Shown here: in pieces, positions 1-6,364 of the stretch
Layout: each line of letters opens with the position of its first letter
Numbering within the stretch: position 1 is the first letter of the stretch
Source: Trebonia sp030042015
GTDB taxonomy: Bacteria > Actinomycetota > Actinomycetes > Streptosporangiales > Streptosporangiaceae
Assembly (NCBI RefSeq): GCF_030042015.1
Contig: NZ_JASIAL010000133.1
Span: 1 to 8,245, forward strand
Length of the DNA stretch: 8,245 nt
Direction of reading: 5' to 3'
Translations under genes and position numbers: made by a program
The notes under the pieces: model-generated
Database searches by the model: none
The model's input: only the letters and a program-made list of their open reading frames with translations
What the model was told of the DNA's origin: nothing

Positions 1-515
1 CGTATCCGCTCGGGGCGGACGAGCCCGCGCCTGACCGCCTCGACCGCCACGCCGGTGCCCACGCAGAGCGCCACGTCGGTGATCCGGCCGAGCCGCCGCT
101 CGATCGCGATGTACGCGCCGCGGCGCGGGCGTGACTGGAACTCGTGGAACGGGAAGCCATGGTAGGTGTGCACGATGCGCGGCACGCCCGCCCGCCAGGC
201 CGCGAACCGCCCGAGCGTCCCGGCCTTGGCGACATGCGTGTGCACGACGTCGAACGGGCGCCCCCGCAGCAGGGCGGACAGCGCGCGCAGCGCGGCGGCG
301 TCGCTGCGCGGGTCGATGGGCGCGCGCAGCGACGGTTCGATGATCACCTCGAGCCCGGCGTCCCTCGCCTGCGCCACCAGGCGGTCCCCGCTGCCGGTGA
401 CGATCGTCGTGGCGAACTCGCGCCGGTCAAGCGCGAGGGCGCCGCGCAGCGCGAGGACCCCGGCGCCGCCTTCCAGCCTGGTGATCAGCGTCGCCACCCG
501 CAGCGGCCCGCTCAT
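1..515 (-). CDS. GT4-family glycosyltransferase, N-terminal part (runs off the left edge)
   Basis: Cytosolic retaining glycosyltransferase expected to add one sugar to a lipid-linked or polymeric acceptor. Only the first 171 residues are visible; these form the acceptor-side GT-B Rossmann domain. The protein starts MSGPLRVATLITRLEGGAG, the usual first strand and glycine loop. Residues 92-103 read HTHVAKAGTLGR and 115-126 read VHTYHGFPFHEF, both typical of the GT4 group found in capsule and exopolysaccharide clusters. The donor-binding half with its EX7E motif lies outside the window, so donor sugar and specificity cannot be judged. The ATG at 515 overlaps the stop of the spherulin-4 gene as ATGA. 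No good Shine-Dalgarno precedes it, so translation probably depends on coupling. Family assignment is firm; the exact role is unknown. Confidence 0.88.
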   Translation of the reverse strand, partial: MSGPLRVATLITRLEGGAGVLALRGALALDRREFATTIVTGSGDRLVAQARDAGLEVIIEPSLRAPIDPRSDAAALRALSALLRGRPFDVVHTHVAKAGTLGRFAAWRAGVPRIVHTYHGFPFHEFQSRPRRGAYIAIERRLGRITDVALCVGTGVAVEAVRRGLVRPERI

Positions 516-1333
516 CGCGGGTCCCGGCAGCCCCCGGTCGCGCTGGCGACCAGGGCCGGCCAGTAGCTGGGCAGGGCCTGGTACGGGTTGGACCCCGAGC
601 CGTCGGTCACGTAGACATGTCCCGCGCCCCGCTCGGTCGCCAGCCGCAGCGCGTTCGTCACGTCCGCGGCGGGCGTGTCGTAGATCGTGTGGGCGAAGTC
701 GGCGGGCGGGTAGCTCTTGGCCCAGCCGGGCACCACGGCGGCGACGTACTGGGCGTACGTGCCCTCGAACACCATGACGACGTTGCCGATCGACATGTAG
801 GCCTGGTCGGGGTAGACGCCCGGGTTGAGCCAGACCTGCGCGCCCGGATGGGCCTGGTGGATGTAGCTGGCGAGCTGCCGGTAGTACGGGACCTGCTGCG
901 GCTGCCCGGAGACCCGGTCCAGGAAGATGCTGGTCACCCCGTACCACGCCGCGTAGTCGCGCACGTCGGCCTCCACCTGGGCGACCGGGCGCTGCCCGTC
1001 GACGGTGGACGAATAGCCGAGAACAGTGATGCCCGCCGCCTGCGCCTGGCGGACAAGGGCCTGGAACCGCGGCTGCGGAGCGGTCCCGGCCCCGACGCCG
1101 GTGATGTCGAGGATCATGTCGGCGGGCGGCGGTTTCGCGGCGGCCGCCTGCGCCCAGTACTGCGGCGCGAAGTAGGCGGGCACGACAAGCTGCGCGCAGA
1201 CGGGGCCCGTGCCGCCGCTTCCCCCGGTGCTGCCGCCGCTGCCTCCGCCGGTGACGATGAGCGTTATCGCCGTCGCCACCACCACCGCCGCGACGCCCGC
1301 GACGGCGAGGAATGGCCGGCTCCGCACGCGCAT
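512..1333 (-). CDS. Spherulin-4 / GH135-like putative polysaccharide hydrolase, membrane-anchored or secreted
   Basis: 273 residues. Residues 1-6 are basic (MRVRSR) and 7-28 form one hydrophobic helix, so this is a signal anchor or signal peptide. I see no lipobox. Residues 29-44 are a Gly/Ser/Thr linker, followed by a single extracytoplasmic domain (about 46-270) that looks like the spherulation-specific family 4 (alpha/beta)8 barrel: VPAYFAPQYW at 51-60, a beta strand ending MILDITG at 73-79, SIFLDRVSG at 135-143, VWLNPGVYP at 167-175 and VVMVFEGTY at 185-193. Family members such as fungal Sph3 (GH135) cleave alpha-1,4-linked N-acetylgalactosamine polymers. D139 and E189 are the best catalytic acid candidates; the residue after D139 is Arg where Glu would be expected. 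The only two cysteines, C46 and C269, bracket the barrel and could form a disulfide. A GGAGAG site at 1339-1344 supports the ATG at 1333. Likely role: trimming or releasing the polymer outside the membrane. Substrate is inferred. Confidence 0.82.
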   Translation of the reverse strand: MRVRSRPFLAVAGVAAVVVATAITLIVTGGGSGGSTGGSGGTGPVCAQLVVPAYFAPQYWAQAAAAKPPPADMILDITGVGAGTAPQPRFQALVRQAQAAGITVLGYSSTVDGQRPVAQVEADVRDYAAWYGVTSIFLDRVSGQPQQVPYYRQLASYIHQAHPGAQVWLNPGVYPDQAYMSIGNVVMVFEGTYAQYVAAVVPGWAKSYPPADFAHTIYDTPAADVTNALRLATERGAGHVYVTDGSGSNPYQALPSYWPALVASATGGCRDPR

Positions 1334-1354
1334 GTCAGCTCTCCATCGGCATCA

Positions 1355-2365
1355 TCACACGTGGTACTCGCCGAGGGTGTACCTGGAAAGGTTCGCCGGG
1401 TCGCTGAACCAGTCGATCACCATGGTCAGGCCTTCTGGACGGGTCACCCGCGGCCGCCACCCGGTGCGGCCGCGGAGTTTGGACGCGTCACAGACTAGCC
1501 GCATAACTTCTGACTCCTTGGGGCGCAGCCGCTGCGCGTCCTCGACGATATCCGCCCGGACGCCCATGAGCGAGGCGATCTCGGCCGCGAGCTCCCCGAT
1601 GGCCACGTCGTCGCCGGGCCCGCAGTTGAACACCTCCCCGAGCACCGCCGAGGCGGGCGCGGTCCCCACCGCGAGGAACGCCGCCACGGTGTCGGTGACG
1701 TAGCAGAAGTCCCTGGTGGGCGCCAGCGCGCCCAGCTTGACCTGCGGCCTGACCCGCGCGGGGCGGGCCGCCAGCTGGGTGATGATCTGCGGGATGACGG
1801 CCCGGGTCGACTGGCGCGGGCCGAACGTGTTGAACGGGCGCAGCGTCACCGCGGGCAGGCCGAAGCTCAGGTGGTAGGACTCCACCAGCTTGTCCGCCGC
1901 GATCTTGCTGGCGGCGTACGGGGACTGCGCCTGCAGCGGGTGGGTCTCGCTGATCGGCACGGTGCGCGCGCTCCCGTAGGTCTCGCTCGTCGAGGTGTGC
2001 ACCAGCCGCGGGGTCTGGCACGCGCGCGCCGCCTCGAGGATGTGCAGCGTGCCCACCGAGTTGTTCTCGACGAACGTCCGCGGCGCGCGGTAGGAGTACG
2101 GGACCGACCCGATCGCGGCGAGGTGGTAGACGGCCTCCGCGCCGTCGACGAGCTCGCGGGCCGACGCCGGGTCCCGCACGTCGCCGAAGACGACCTCCAC
2201 CTCCCGCCGCACCTCCGGCGGCAGCGTGTCGAGCCAGCCGGCCGAGCTCCACATGTTGTACAGCGCCATGGCCTTGACCCGGAATCCGCGCCGCACCAGC
2301 TCCTCGGTCAGGTGCGAGCCGATGAACCCCTCGGCCCCGGTGACCGCGACGGTGGTCCGTGTCAT
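1355..2365 (-). CDS. NAD-dependent nucleotide-sugar dehydratase/epimerase (extended SDR family)
   Basis: 336-residue cytosolic enzyme that should convert a UDP- or other NDP-sugar into a precursor for the polymer. The N-terminal NAD-binding loop is TGAEGFIGSH (G10-x2-G13-x2-G16), with GDVRD at 61-65 and YHLAAIGSVPYSY at 80-92. The catalytic Tyr and Lys are in SPYAASK (Y150, K154). RPFNTFGPRQS (176-186) and RDFCYVTD (218-225) are the usual sugar-binding segments. The third catalytic element reads TSTSETYG (124-131), which places T126-S127-E128 where 4,6-dehydratases and decarboxylases have T-D/S-E; GalE-type epimerases usually have S-S-A/S there. With the YNMWSSAGWLD segment (36-46), this resembles LegB-type UDP-GlcNAc 4,6-dehydratases, although automated annotation would probably say epimerase. 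The start at 2365 is chosen because the Rossmann motif begins at once and a strong AGGAGG lies just upstream; a longer in-frame extension lacks family-like sequence and overlaps the preceding gene. Confidence 0.88.
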   Translation of the reverse strand: MTRTTVAVTGAEGFIGSHLTEELVRRGFRVKAMALYNMWSSAGWLDTLPPEVRREVEVVFGDVRDPASARELVDGAEAVYHLAAIGSVPYSYRAPRTFVENNSVGTLHILEAARACQTPRLVHTSTSETYGSARTVPISETHPLQAQSPYAASKIAADKLVESYHLSFGLPAVTLRPFNTFGPRQSTRAVIPQIITQLAARPARVRPQVKLGALAPTRDFCYVTDTVAAFLAVGTAPASAVLGEVFNCGPGDDVAIGELAAEIASLMGVRADIVEDAQRLRPKESEVMRLVCDASKLRGRTGWRPRVTRPEGLTMVIDWFSDPANLSRYTLGEYHV

Positions 2366-2405
2366 CGCGCCCTCCTCTCCCGTTCCTCTCCCGTCGTGAC
2401 GTTCG
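2366..2405 (-). promoter_or_regulatory. 40-nt intergenic leader with the dehydratase ribosome binding site
   Basis: This is the longest gap between genes in the window. Read on the minus strand it is purine-rich, ends AGGAGGGCGCG before the ATG at 2365, and holds two tandem copies of an 11-base unit. The AGGAGG core is at 2371-2376 with 5 nt to the ATG, a strong ribosome binding site that decides the start codon. I see no hairpin with a T-run and no clear -35/-10 pair, so it looks like a translation leader rather than a promoter or terminator. Confidence 0.6.
2373..2394 (-). repeat. Perfect tandem duplication of an 11-bp SD-like unit
   Basis: On the minus strand the unit ACGGGAGAGGA occurs twice, back to back, with no mismatch (2384-2394, then 2373-2383). 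Each copy carries a GAGAGGA element that can pair with the 16S anti-Shine-Dalgarno sequence. The copy nearer the gene runs into GGG to complete AGGAGGG. It lies between the membrane-protein stop and the dehydratase start. Confidence 0.85.
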
Positions 2406-3770
2406 CTAGGCATGCCTGACCGCCGCCCCGACGCAGGCCAGCGCGTACGCGCCCACCACGGCGAGCAGCGCGGCGGGCGCCGCCACCTGCACGGCGAGCC
2501 CGTGCTCGCGCAGCGCCACCTCGACCGCGAGCACGGTGGCGCAGGCCGCAAGCGGCACCGCGCGCACCTGGATCGCCTGCAGCAGCAGCACGAGGAACAG
2601 CGCGGCGCCAAGCAGCAGATATCCGGTGACCGACAGCAGCGCCGCGCCGCCCACGTGCGCCTGGCCGGACAGGACGGCGACGTTGATCGCCAGGCAGATC
2701 AGCACCACGGTGGCCGACTCGTACTGGGCCACGGCGGTCAGCAGCAGCCGCCGGGAGCGCCGCCGAAACCAGCGCGGGTCGCCGGTCAGCCGCAGCAGGC
2801 CCTGCGCGCCCCGCCGGTACCACGACAGGTTCCACTCCGCCGCGCCCATGCTCAGCGCCAGCGGCACCGACGCGATCAGCGCGCCGACGTTGACGCCGCC
2901 ATGCCCGGCCGGGCCGGCGACGACGGGAAAGGACAGCAGTCCGGCCGCGACCACGCCGAACGCCGTGGCCGGGGCCGCGCCGCGCAGTTCGGCGGGGATC
3001 AGCAGGCGCCCTGGCCGCACCCGAGTGCGGGGCGACCAGGCGAACACGCATGCCAGCAGCGGCGTCGCGGCCAGCGCCGTCCAGGTGAGCGCTTGCAGCC
3101 CCGGCGGCCGCCCGAGGAGAAGGAACAGCGCGCTGCCCGCCACCCCGGGCGCGAGCGCCACCGGCAGCCAGCGCTCCGTTCCGGTCACGAGCAGCACGGA
3201 CGCGCCGAGCATGTACGCTCCCTCGCCGGCGCCGAACGCGATGACAGGCAGCCGGGCGCGCGCGAGCAGCCAGGTGAGCGTCATGACCGCCAGCATGAGC
3301 ACCAGCCCGGCGGCCAGGCCCGCACGCAGCATCCACCGCGCCTGACCAGGTCCCGCCGTGCCCAGCCGCCGGTAACCCACGCTGGCCAGTCCCTGGCTCA
3401 GCCCCCACCCGGCAAGCAGCGCCACGACCAGGGCGGGCAGCACGTGATGCCCGACGAGGAGCGCGGCGGCGGCGGGAAAGCAGACCGCGGGCAGCGCGTA
3501 AAGGAGGCCGTGCAGCAGCGTGCGGGCGGCGGGGGCCTGGTCCGGCGCTGGCACGCCGTACGGCCGCCGCGGTACCCGCGCGTACAGCACGCGCGCCAGC
3601 GCGAACACGTCGTCGACGCCGTAGTCGCCGCGCGCCGCGCGGTCGCCGACCCCGTCGAACTCCAGCGCGCTCGCGATCTCAAGCGGGTCGACCGCCGACT
3701 CGCACACCTCGCTGAAGCGCTCGCACAGCTCCTGCAGGGGGGCGTCGCTCGTTCCGGCCAGCTGGGTCAT
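2406..3770 (-). CDS. Polytopic membrane protein with soluble N-terminal domain, candidate PelG-like exporter
   Basis: 454 residues, not assignable to a named family by eye. Residues 1-80 are soluble and mostly helical and acidic (LCERFSEVCESAVDPLEIAS at 15-34; YGVDDVFALARVLYARVPRR at 50-69). After these come about 12 hydrophobic segments, roughly at 84-106, 109-129, 147-169, 174-196, 202-219, 225-243, 266-285, 292-310, 341-368, 374-397, 402-419 and 427-449. A basic cytosolic loop (about 318-341, with RWFRRRSRR at 333-341) follows SMGAAEWNLSWYRR at 307-320. Size, helix count and position right after the PelF-like gene match PelG, the roughly 456-residue, 12-helix MOP-flippase-like partner of PelF. 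Homology to PelG is not demonstrated, and the 80-residue front domain is not something I associate with PelG. Its ATG overlaps the PelF stop (ATGA at 3767-3770) with no clear SD, so the two proteins are probably made by coupled translation. The stop is TAG. An exporter or polymerase role is inferred. Confidence 0.8.
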   Translation of the reverse strand: MTQLAGTSDAPLQELCERFSEVCESAVDPLEIASALEFDGVGDRAARGDYGVDDVFALARVLYARVPRRPYGVPAPDQAPAARTLLHGLLYALPAVCFPAAAALLVGHHVLPALVVALLAGWGLSQGLASVGYRRLGTAGPGQARWMLRAGLAAGLVLMLAVMTLTWLLARARLPVIAFGAGEGAYMLGASVLLVTGTERWLPVALAPGVAGSALFLLLGRPPGLQALTWTALAATPLLACVFAWSPRTRVRPGRLLIPAELRGAAPATAFGVVAAGLLSFPVVAGPAGHGGVNVGALIASVPLALSMGAAEWNLSWYRRGAQGLLRLTGDPRWFRRRSRRLLLTAVAQYESATVVLICLAINVAVLSGQAHVGGAALLSVTGYLLLGAALFLVLLLQAIQVRAVPLAACATVLAVEVALREHGLAVQVAAPAALLAVVGAYALACVGAAVRHA

Positions 3771-5236
3771 ATCGGCACGTCCGAGCCGACGGGCAGGACC
3801 CGGCACCCGCTGCCGAACAGGGTGTACAGCTCGTCGAACGCGCTGACGGCCCGGTCCACCGTGAAGTGCTCGAGCGCGCGGCGCCTGGCGGCGGCGCCGA
3901 GGGCCTGGCGGAGGGCGGCATCGCCGAGCAGCCGCAGGCACGCGTCGGCGAGCGCCGCCGGGTCTCGCGGCGGGACCATGACGCCGGCGTCGCCGGCGAG
4001 CGCCTCGCCGACGCCGCCGACGTCGGTGGCGACGCAGGCCCGCCCGCAGGCCATCGCCTCGATGAGGGAGTAGGGGAAGCCCTCGCTGACGCTGCACAGC
4101 ACCACCACCTGGCCGGCCGCGTAGGCGTCGCGGACCTCCCTGACCCTGCCCTCGAACGTGGCGCGGTCGCCGATCCCCAGCTCGGCCGCCAGCCCCCGGC
4201 AGCGCTCCAGGTACCCTTCGCGGCCCCGCGGCGGCTCCCCGAACATGCGCAGCCGCGCCTGCGGCAGCCGCCGGGTGACGAGGGCGAACGCGCGCAGCAG
4301 CGTCTCCAGGTCCTTGATCGGGTCGACCCGGCCGACCCAGGCGATCGTCGGCACCTCGGGCTCGCTTGTCAGCGCGGGGAAGTCGTCGGGGTTCACGCCG
4401 TTGTAGACCGTGCGGATCCGGGCCGCGTCCGCGCCAAGCTGGCTTTCCCAGCGCCTGTTGTAGACGTTGCCCGGGGTGATCACCTCGGCCTCCCGGTAGC
4501 CGAGGGCGCACAGCCGGGTGAGAAAACGCAGGAACAGCCCCTTGACCGGCCAGCTGAACTCCGGGCGGCGCAGGTGCAGGTACTGCTCGCGCATGTAGAC
4601 GCCGTGCTCGGTGACGATCATGGGCACCTGGTGCTGCCATTTGGCGGCGAGCGCGGGCAGCGCGCCAAGGCCGTTGGTCACCGCGTGCACCACGTCGGCG
4701 TGCACCGGGGGATGGGACAGCGGGCGGAGCGCGTGCTCGACCAGCTGCATCGCGGTGACCGCGTCGTTCAGCGACGGCGGGGCGGGAGTCTCGTGATCGT
4801 CGGCGAGCTGCGTCCACCGTTCCCGCCAGGTGGAGATGAGCAGCCGGACCACCGCCTCGCTTGCGAGGGTGGCGGTCAGGTTCCGCGCCTGCGCGTACTC
4901 GAGCAGGTCGCGGAGCACCGTCGCGAAGCGGTCGCCCGCCCCGGCGCCCTTGTCGAGCAGCACGTCGACAAGCGCCTGGACCGGGAGCGGCACCACCCGG
5001 CCCCTGGGCAGCCGGGCGCGCAGCGGGACCGGCGGGGGCGGGCCCCACAGCGGGATCGTCATCAGCCGCGACACGTTGGCCGGCAGCTCCCACTGCACCG
5101 GCTCGGTGCCGGTGGCCACGAGCGCGACGACCGAGAACTCGTATCCCGACATCGCCCTGATGAGCTGGTCGCACCACACACTGACCCCGCCGAACTGGTG
5201 CGGGTACGTGCCCTCCGCGGTCAGCGCCACCTTCAT
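3767..5236 (-). CDS. pelF: PelF-like GT4 glycosyltransferase (DUF3492 plus GT4 domains)
   Basis: 489 residues, close to the roughly 500 of Pseudomonas PelF, the cytosolic glycosyltransferase that polymerises the Pel exopolysaccharide. The N-terminus MKVALTAEGTYPHQFGGVSV, followed by WCDQLI, is the hallmark of the PelF/DUF3492 family. Further family segments are DVVHAVTNGLGALPA (181-195) and TEHGVYMREQYL (209-220). The C-terminal GT4 half has VYNGVNPDDF (277-286), WVGRVDPIKDLETLL (300-314), a complete EX7E motif with E385 and E393 in SEGFPYSLIEAMACG (384-398), and TDVGGVGE (404-411). No signal peptide or membrane helix is present, so it would act at the inner membrane face with the membrane protein that follows. 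It starts 9 nt after the preceding glycosyltransferase gene without a strong SD, and its stop overlaps the start of the next gene. Donor sugar is not readable from sequence; Pel precursors are UDP-N-acetylhexosamines. Confidence 0.92.
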   Translation of the reverse strand: MKVALTAEGTYPHQFGGVSVWCDQLIRAMSGYEFSVVALVATGTEPVQWELPANVSRLMTIPLWGPPPPVPLRARLPRGRVVPLPVQALVDVLLDKGAGAGDRFATVLRDLLEYAQARNLTATLASEAVVRLLISTWRERWTQLADDHETPAPPSLNDAVTAMQLVEHALRPLSHPPVHADVVHAVTNGLGALPALAAKWQHQVPMIVTEHGVYMREQYLHLRRPEFSWPVKGLFLRFLTRLCALGYREAEVITPGNVYNRRWESQLGADAARIRTVYNGVNPDDFPALTSEPEVPTIAWVGRVDPIKDLETLLRAFALVTRRLPQARLRMFGEPPRGREGYLERCRGLAAELGIGDRATFEGRVREVRDAYAAGQVVVLCSVSEGFPYSLIEAMACGRACVATDVGGVGEALAGDAGVMVPPRDPAALADACLRLLGDAALRQALGAAARRRALEHFTVDRAVSAFDELYTLFGSGCRVLPVGSDVPI

Positions 5237-5245
5237 GTCATCGTC

Positions 5246-6364
5246 TCATCGTCCGGAGAACCTCGGCCCTGGGCGCCGCGTCAGCAGCCGCTCGTACAGG
5301 TCGTCGACCCGGCGCGCGGTCGAGGCGATGCCGTAGCGGTCGAACACCGCGCCGTCCGGCTCGCGTGGCTCGTGGCTCGCTCCTGCGGCGAGGGCGTCGC
5401 CGAGCGCGGCACGCAGCGCGGCCGCCGTCCCCGGGACCTGGCGTGCCTGCGACGTCGTGACCCCGTGCAGCGCCGGGCACGTGGTGTACAGCACGGGCAG
5501 GCCGCTGGCCATGGCCTCGAGCACCGCGATCCCGAACGTCTCCTGGGCCGACGCCGCCACGTACAGGTCGAACGCGGCGAGCATGGCGGCCGTGTCGGCC
5601 TGGAACCCGGCGAAGATGACGTGCCTGTCGACGCCGAACCGCTGCGCCGTGGCCCTGAGCGCGGCCAGCTCGTCGCCGCGGCCGACCACGAGCAGCGCGC
5701 ACCGCTCGCCGAGCAGGGGGGCGGCCGCCTCGATGGTCAGGTCCACCCGCTTGTTCGCGTCGAGGCGGCCGAGGGCGCCGATCACGTAGACGTCAGGACC
5801 GATGGCGAACTGCGCGCGGGCCCGCTGCCTCGCGGCCGGGTCGAACGCGAGCGCCGCGGTGTCCAGCCCGTTCGGGATCACCGTGATCTTCCGTGCCGGG
5901 ACGCCCCAGCGGACGAGACGGTCCCTGACCACGTCGGAGACCGCGATCGTGCCGTCGGAGAACAGTTCGGAGGCCAGGTACAGGCCGCGCACCCCGGTCG
6001 TCATCCGGCGCCGCTCGATGTGGGTCTCGCCGATCGAGTGCTCGGTCGTCACCACCACGGGCGTCCGGGCCAGCCGGGCCGCCGGCCTGGCGTAGATCTG
6101 CGACCGGTACAGGTGCGCGTGCACGACGTCGTAGCGCCCGGCCGCGATCAGCGACCGCAGCTTCGGCAGCGCCCTGACATCGGTGTTGCGGCGCATCCCG
6201 ATGTCGCGGACGGTCGTGCCGTCGGCCCGGATGCGCTCGGCGACCGGGCCGGGGTTGTACAGCGTGACCACGTCACAGGCATGCCTGGTGTGCCGCAGCA
6301 GCATGGCCAGCTGGGTTTCCGCGCCCCCGGCGTCCAGGCCGGTGATCACGTGCAGCACCTTCAT
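5246..6364 (-). CDS. GT4-family glycosyltransferase
   Basis: 372 residues, a normal full-length GT-B enzyme acting in the cytosol on a lipid-linked or growing glycan. The N-terminal domain begins MKVLHVITGLDAGGAETQLA with the GGAE acceptor-side loop (13-16), then VVHAHLYRSQIYAR (80-93) and TTEHSIG (106-112). The linker carries VIPNGLD (162-168). The donor domain shows GALGRLDANKRVDLTIEAA (196-214) with K205, VVGRGDE (226-232), and the EX7E pair E275 and E283 in SAQETFGIAVLEAMASG (272-288). The ATG at 6364 is preceded by a perfect AGGAGG (6371-6376) lying inside the deacetylase gene, and it overlaps that gene's stop as ATGA. It is paralogous to the partial GT4 at the left edge, sharing the DVVHxH segment. 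It probably adds an early sugar or side residue to the repeat unit; the specificity is unknown. Confidence 0.9.
   Translation of the reverse strand: MKVLHVITGLDAGGAETQLAMLLRHTRHACDVVTLYNPGPVAERIRADGTTVRDIGMRRNTDVRALPKLRSLIAAGRYDVVHAHLYRSQIYARPAARLARTPVVVTTEHSIGETHIERRRMTTGVRGLYLASELFSDGTIAVSDVVRDRLVRWGVPARKITVIPNGLDTAALAFDPAARQRARAQFAIGPDVYVIGALGRLDANKRVDLTIEAAAPLLGERCALLVVGRGDELAALRATAQRFGVDRHVIFAGFQADTAAMLAAFDLYVAASAQETFGIAVLEAMASGLPVLYTTCPALHGVTTSQARQVPGTAAALRAALGDALAAGASHEPREPDGAVFDRYGIASTARRVDDLYERLLTRRPGPRFSGR

Noticed and set aside
239..252. Near-identical sequence at 239-250 and 6117-6130, considered as a dispersed repeat
   Set aside because: Both encode the conserved DVVHxH segment of the two GT4 enzymes, so shared protein family and codon bias explain it.
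2408..2417. Perfect 10-bp palindrome AGGCATGCCT at the end of the membrane-protein gene, considered as a terminator or operator
   Set aside because: The arms are short, there is no loop or following T-run, and it encodes the last codons of the protein; a chance palindrome is enough to explain it.
2366..2611. Minus-strand upstream extension of the dehydratase frame
   Set aside because: It is a Cys/Arg/Ser-rich out-of-frame reading of the membrane-protein gene, while the NAD-binding motif begins right after the ATG at 2365.
2412..4073. Open frame of 553 codons on the plus strand, opposite the membrane protein
   Set aside because: Composition is rich in Gln, Arg and Gly with no domain; it is antisense to a 12-helix protein with clear hydrophobic periodicity.
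3771..5177. Minus-strand upstream extension of the membrane-protein frame across the PelF-like gene
   Set aside because: The sequence is Arg/Ala/Gly-rich and is the out-of-frame reading of pelF; the real start is the ATGA-coupled ATG at 3770.
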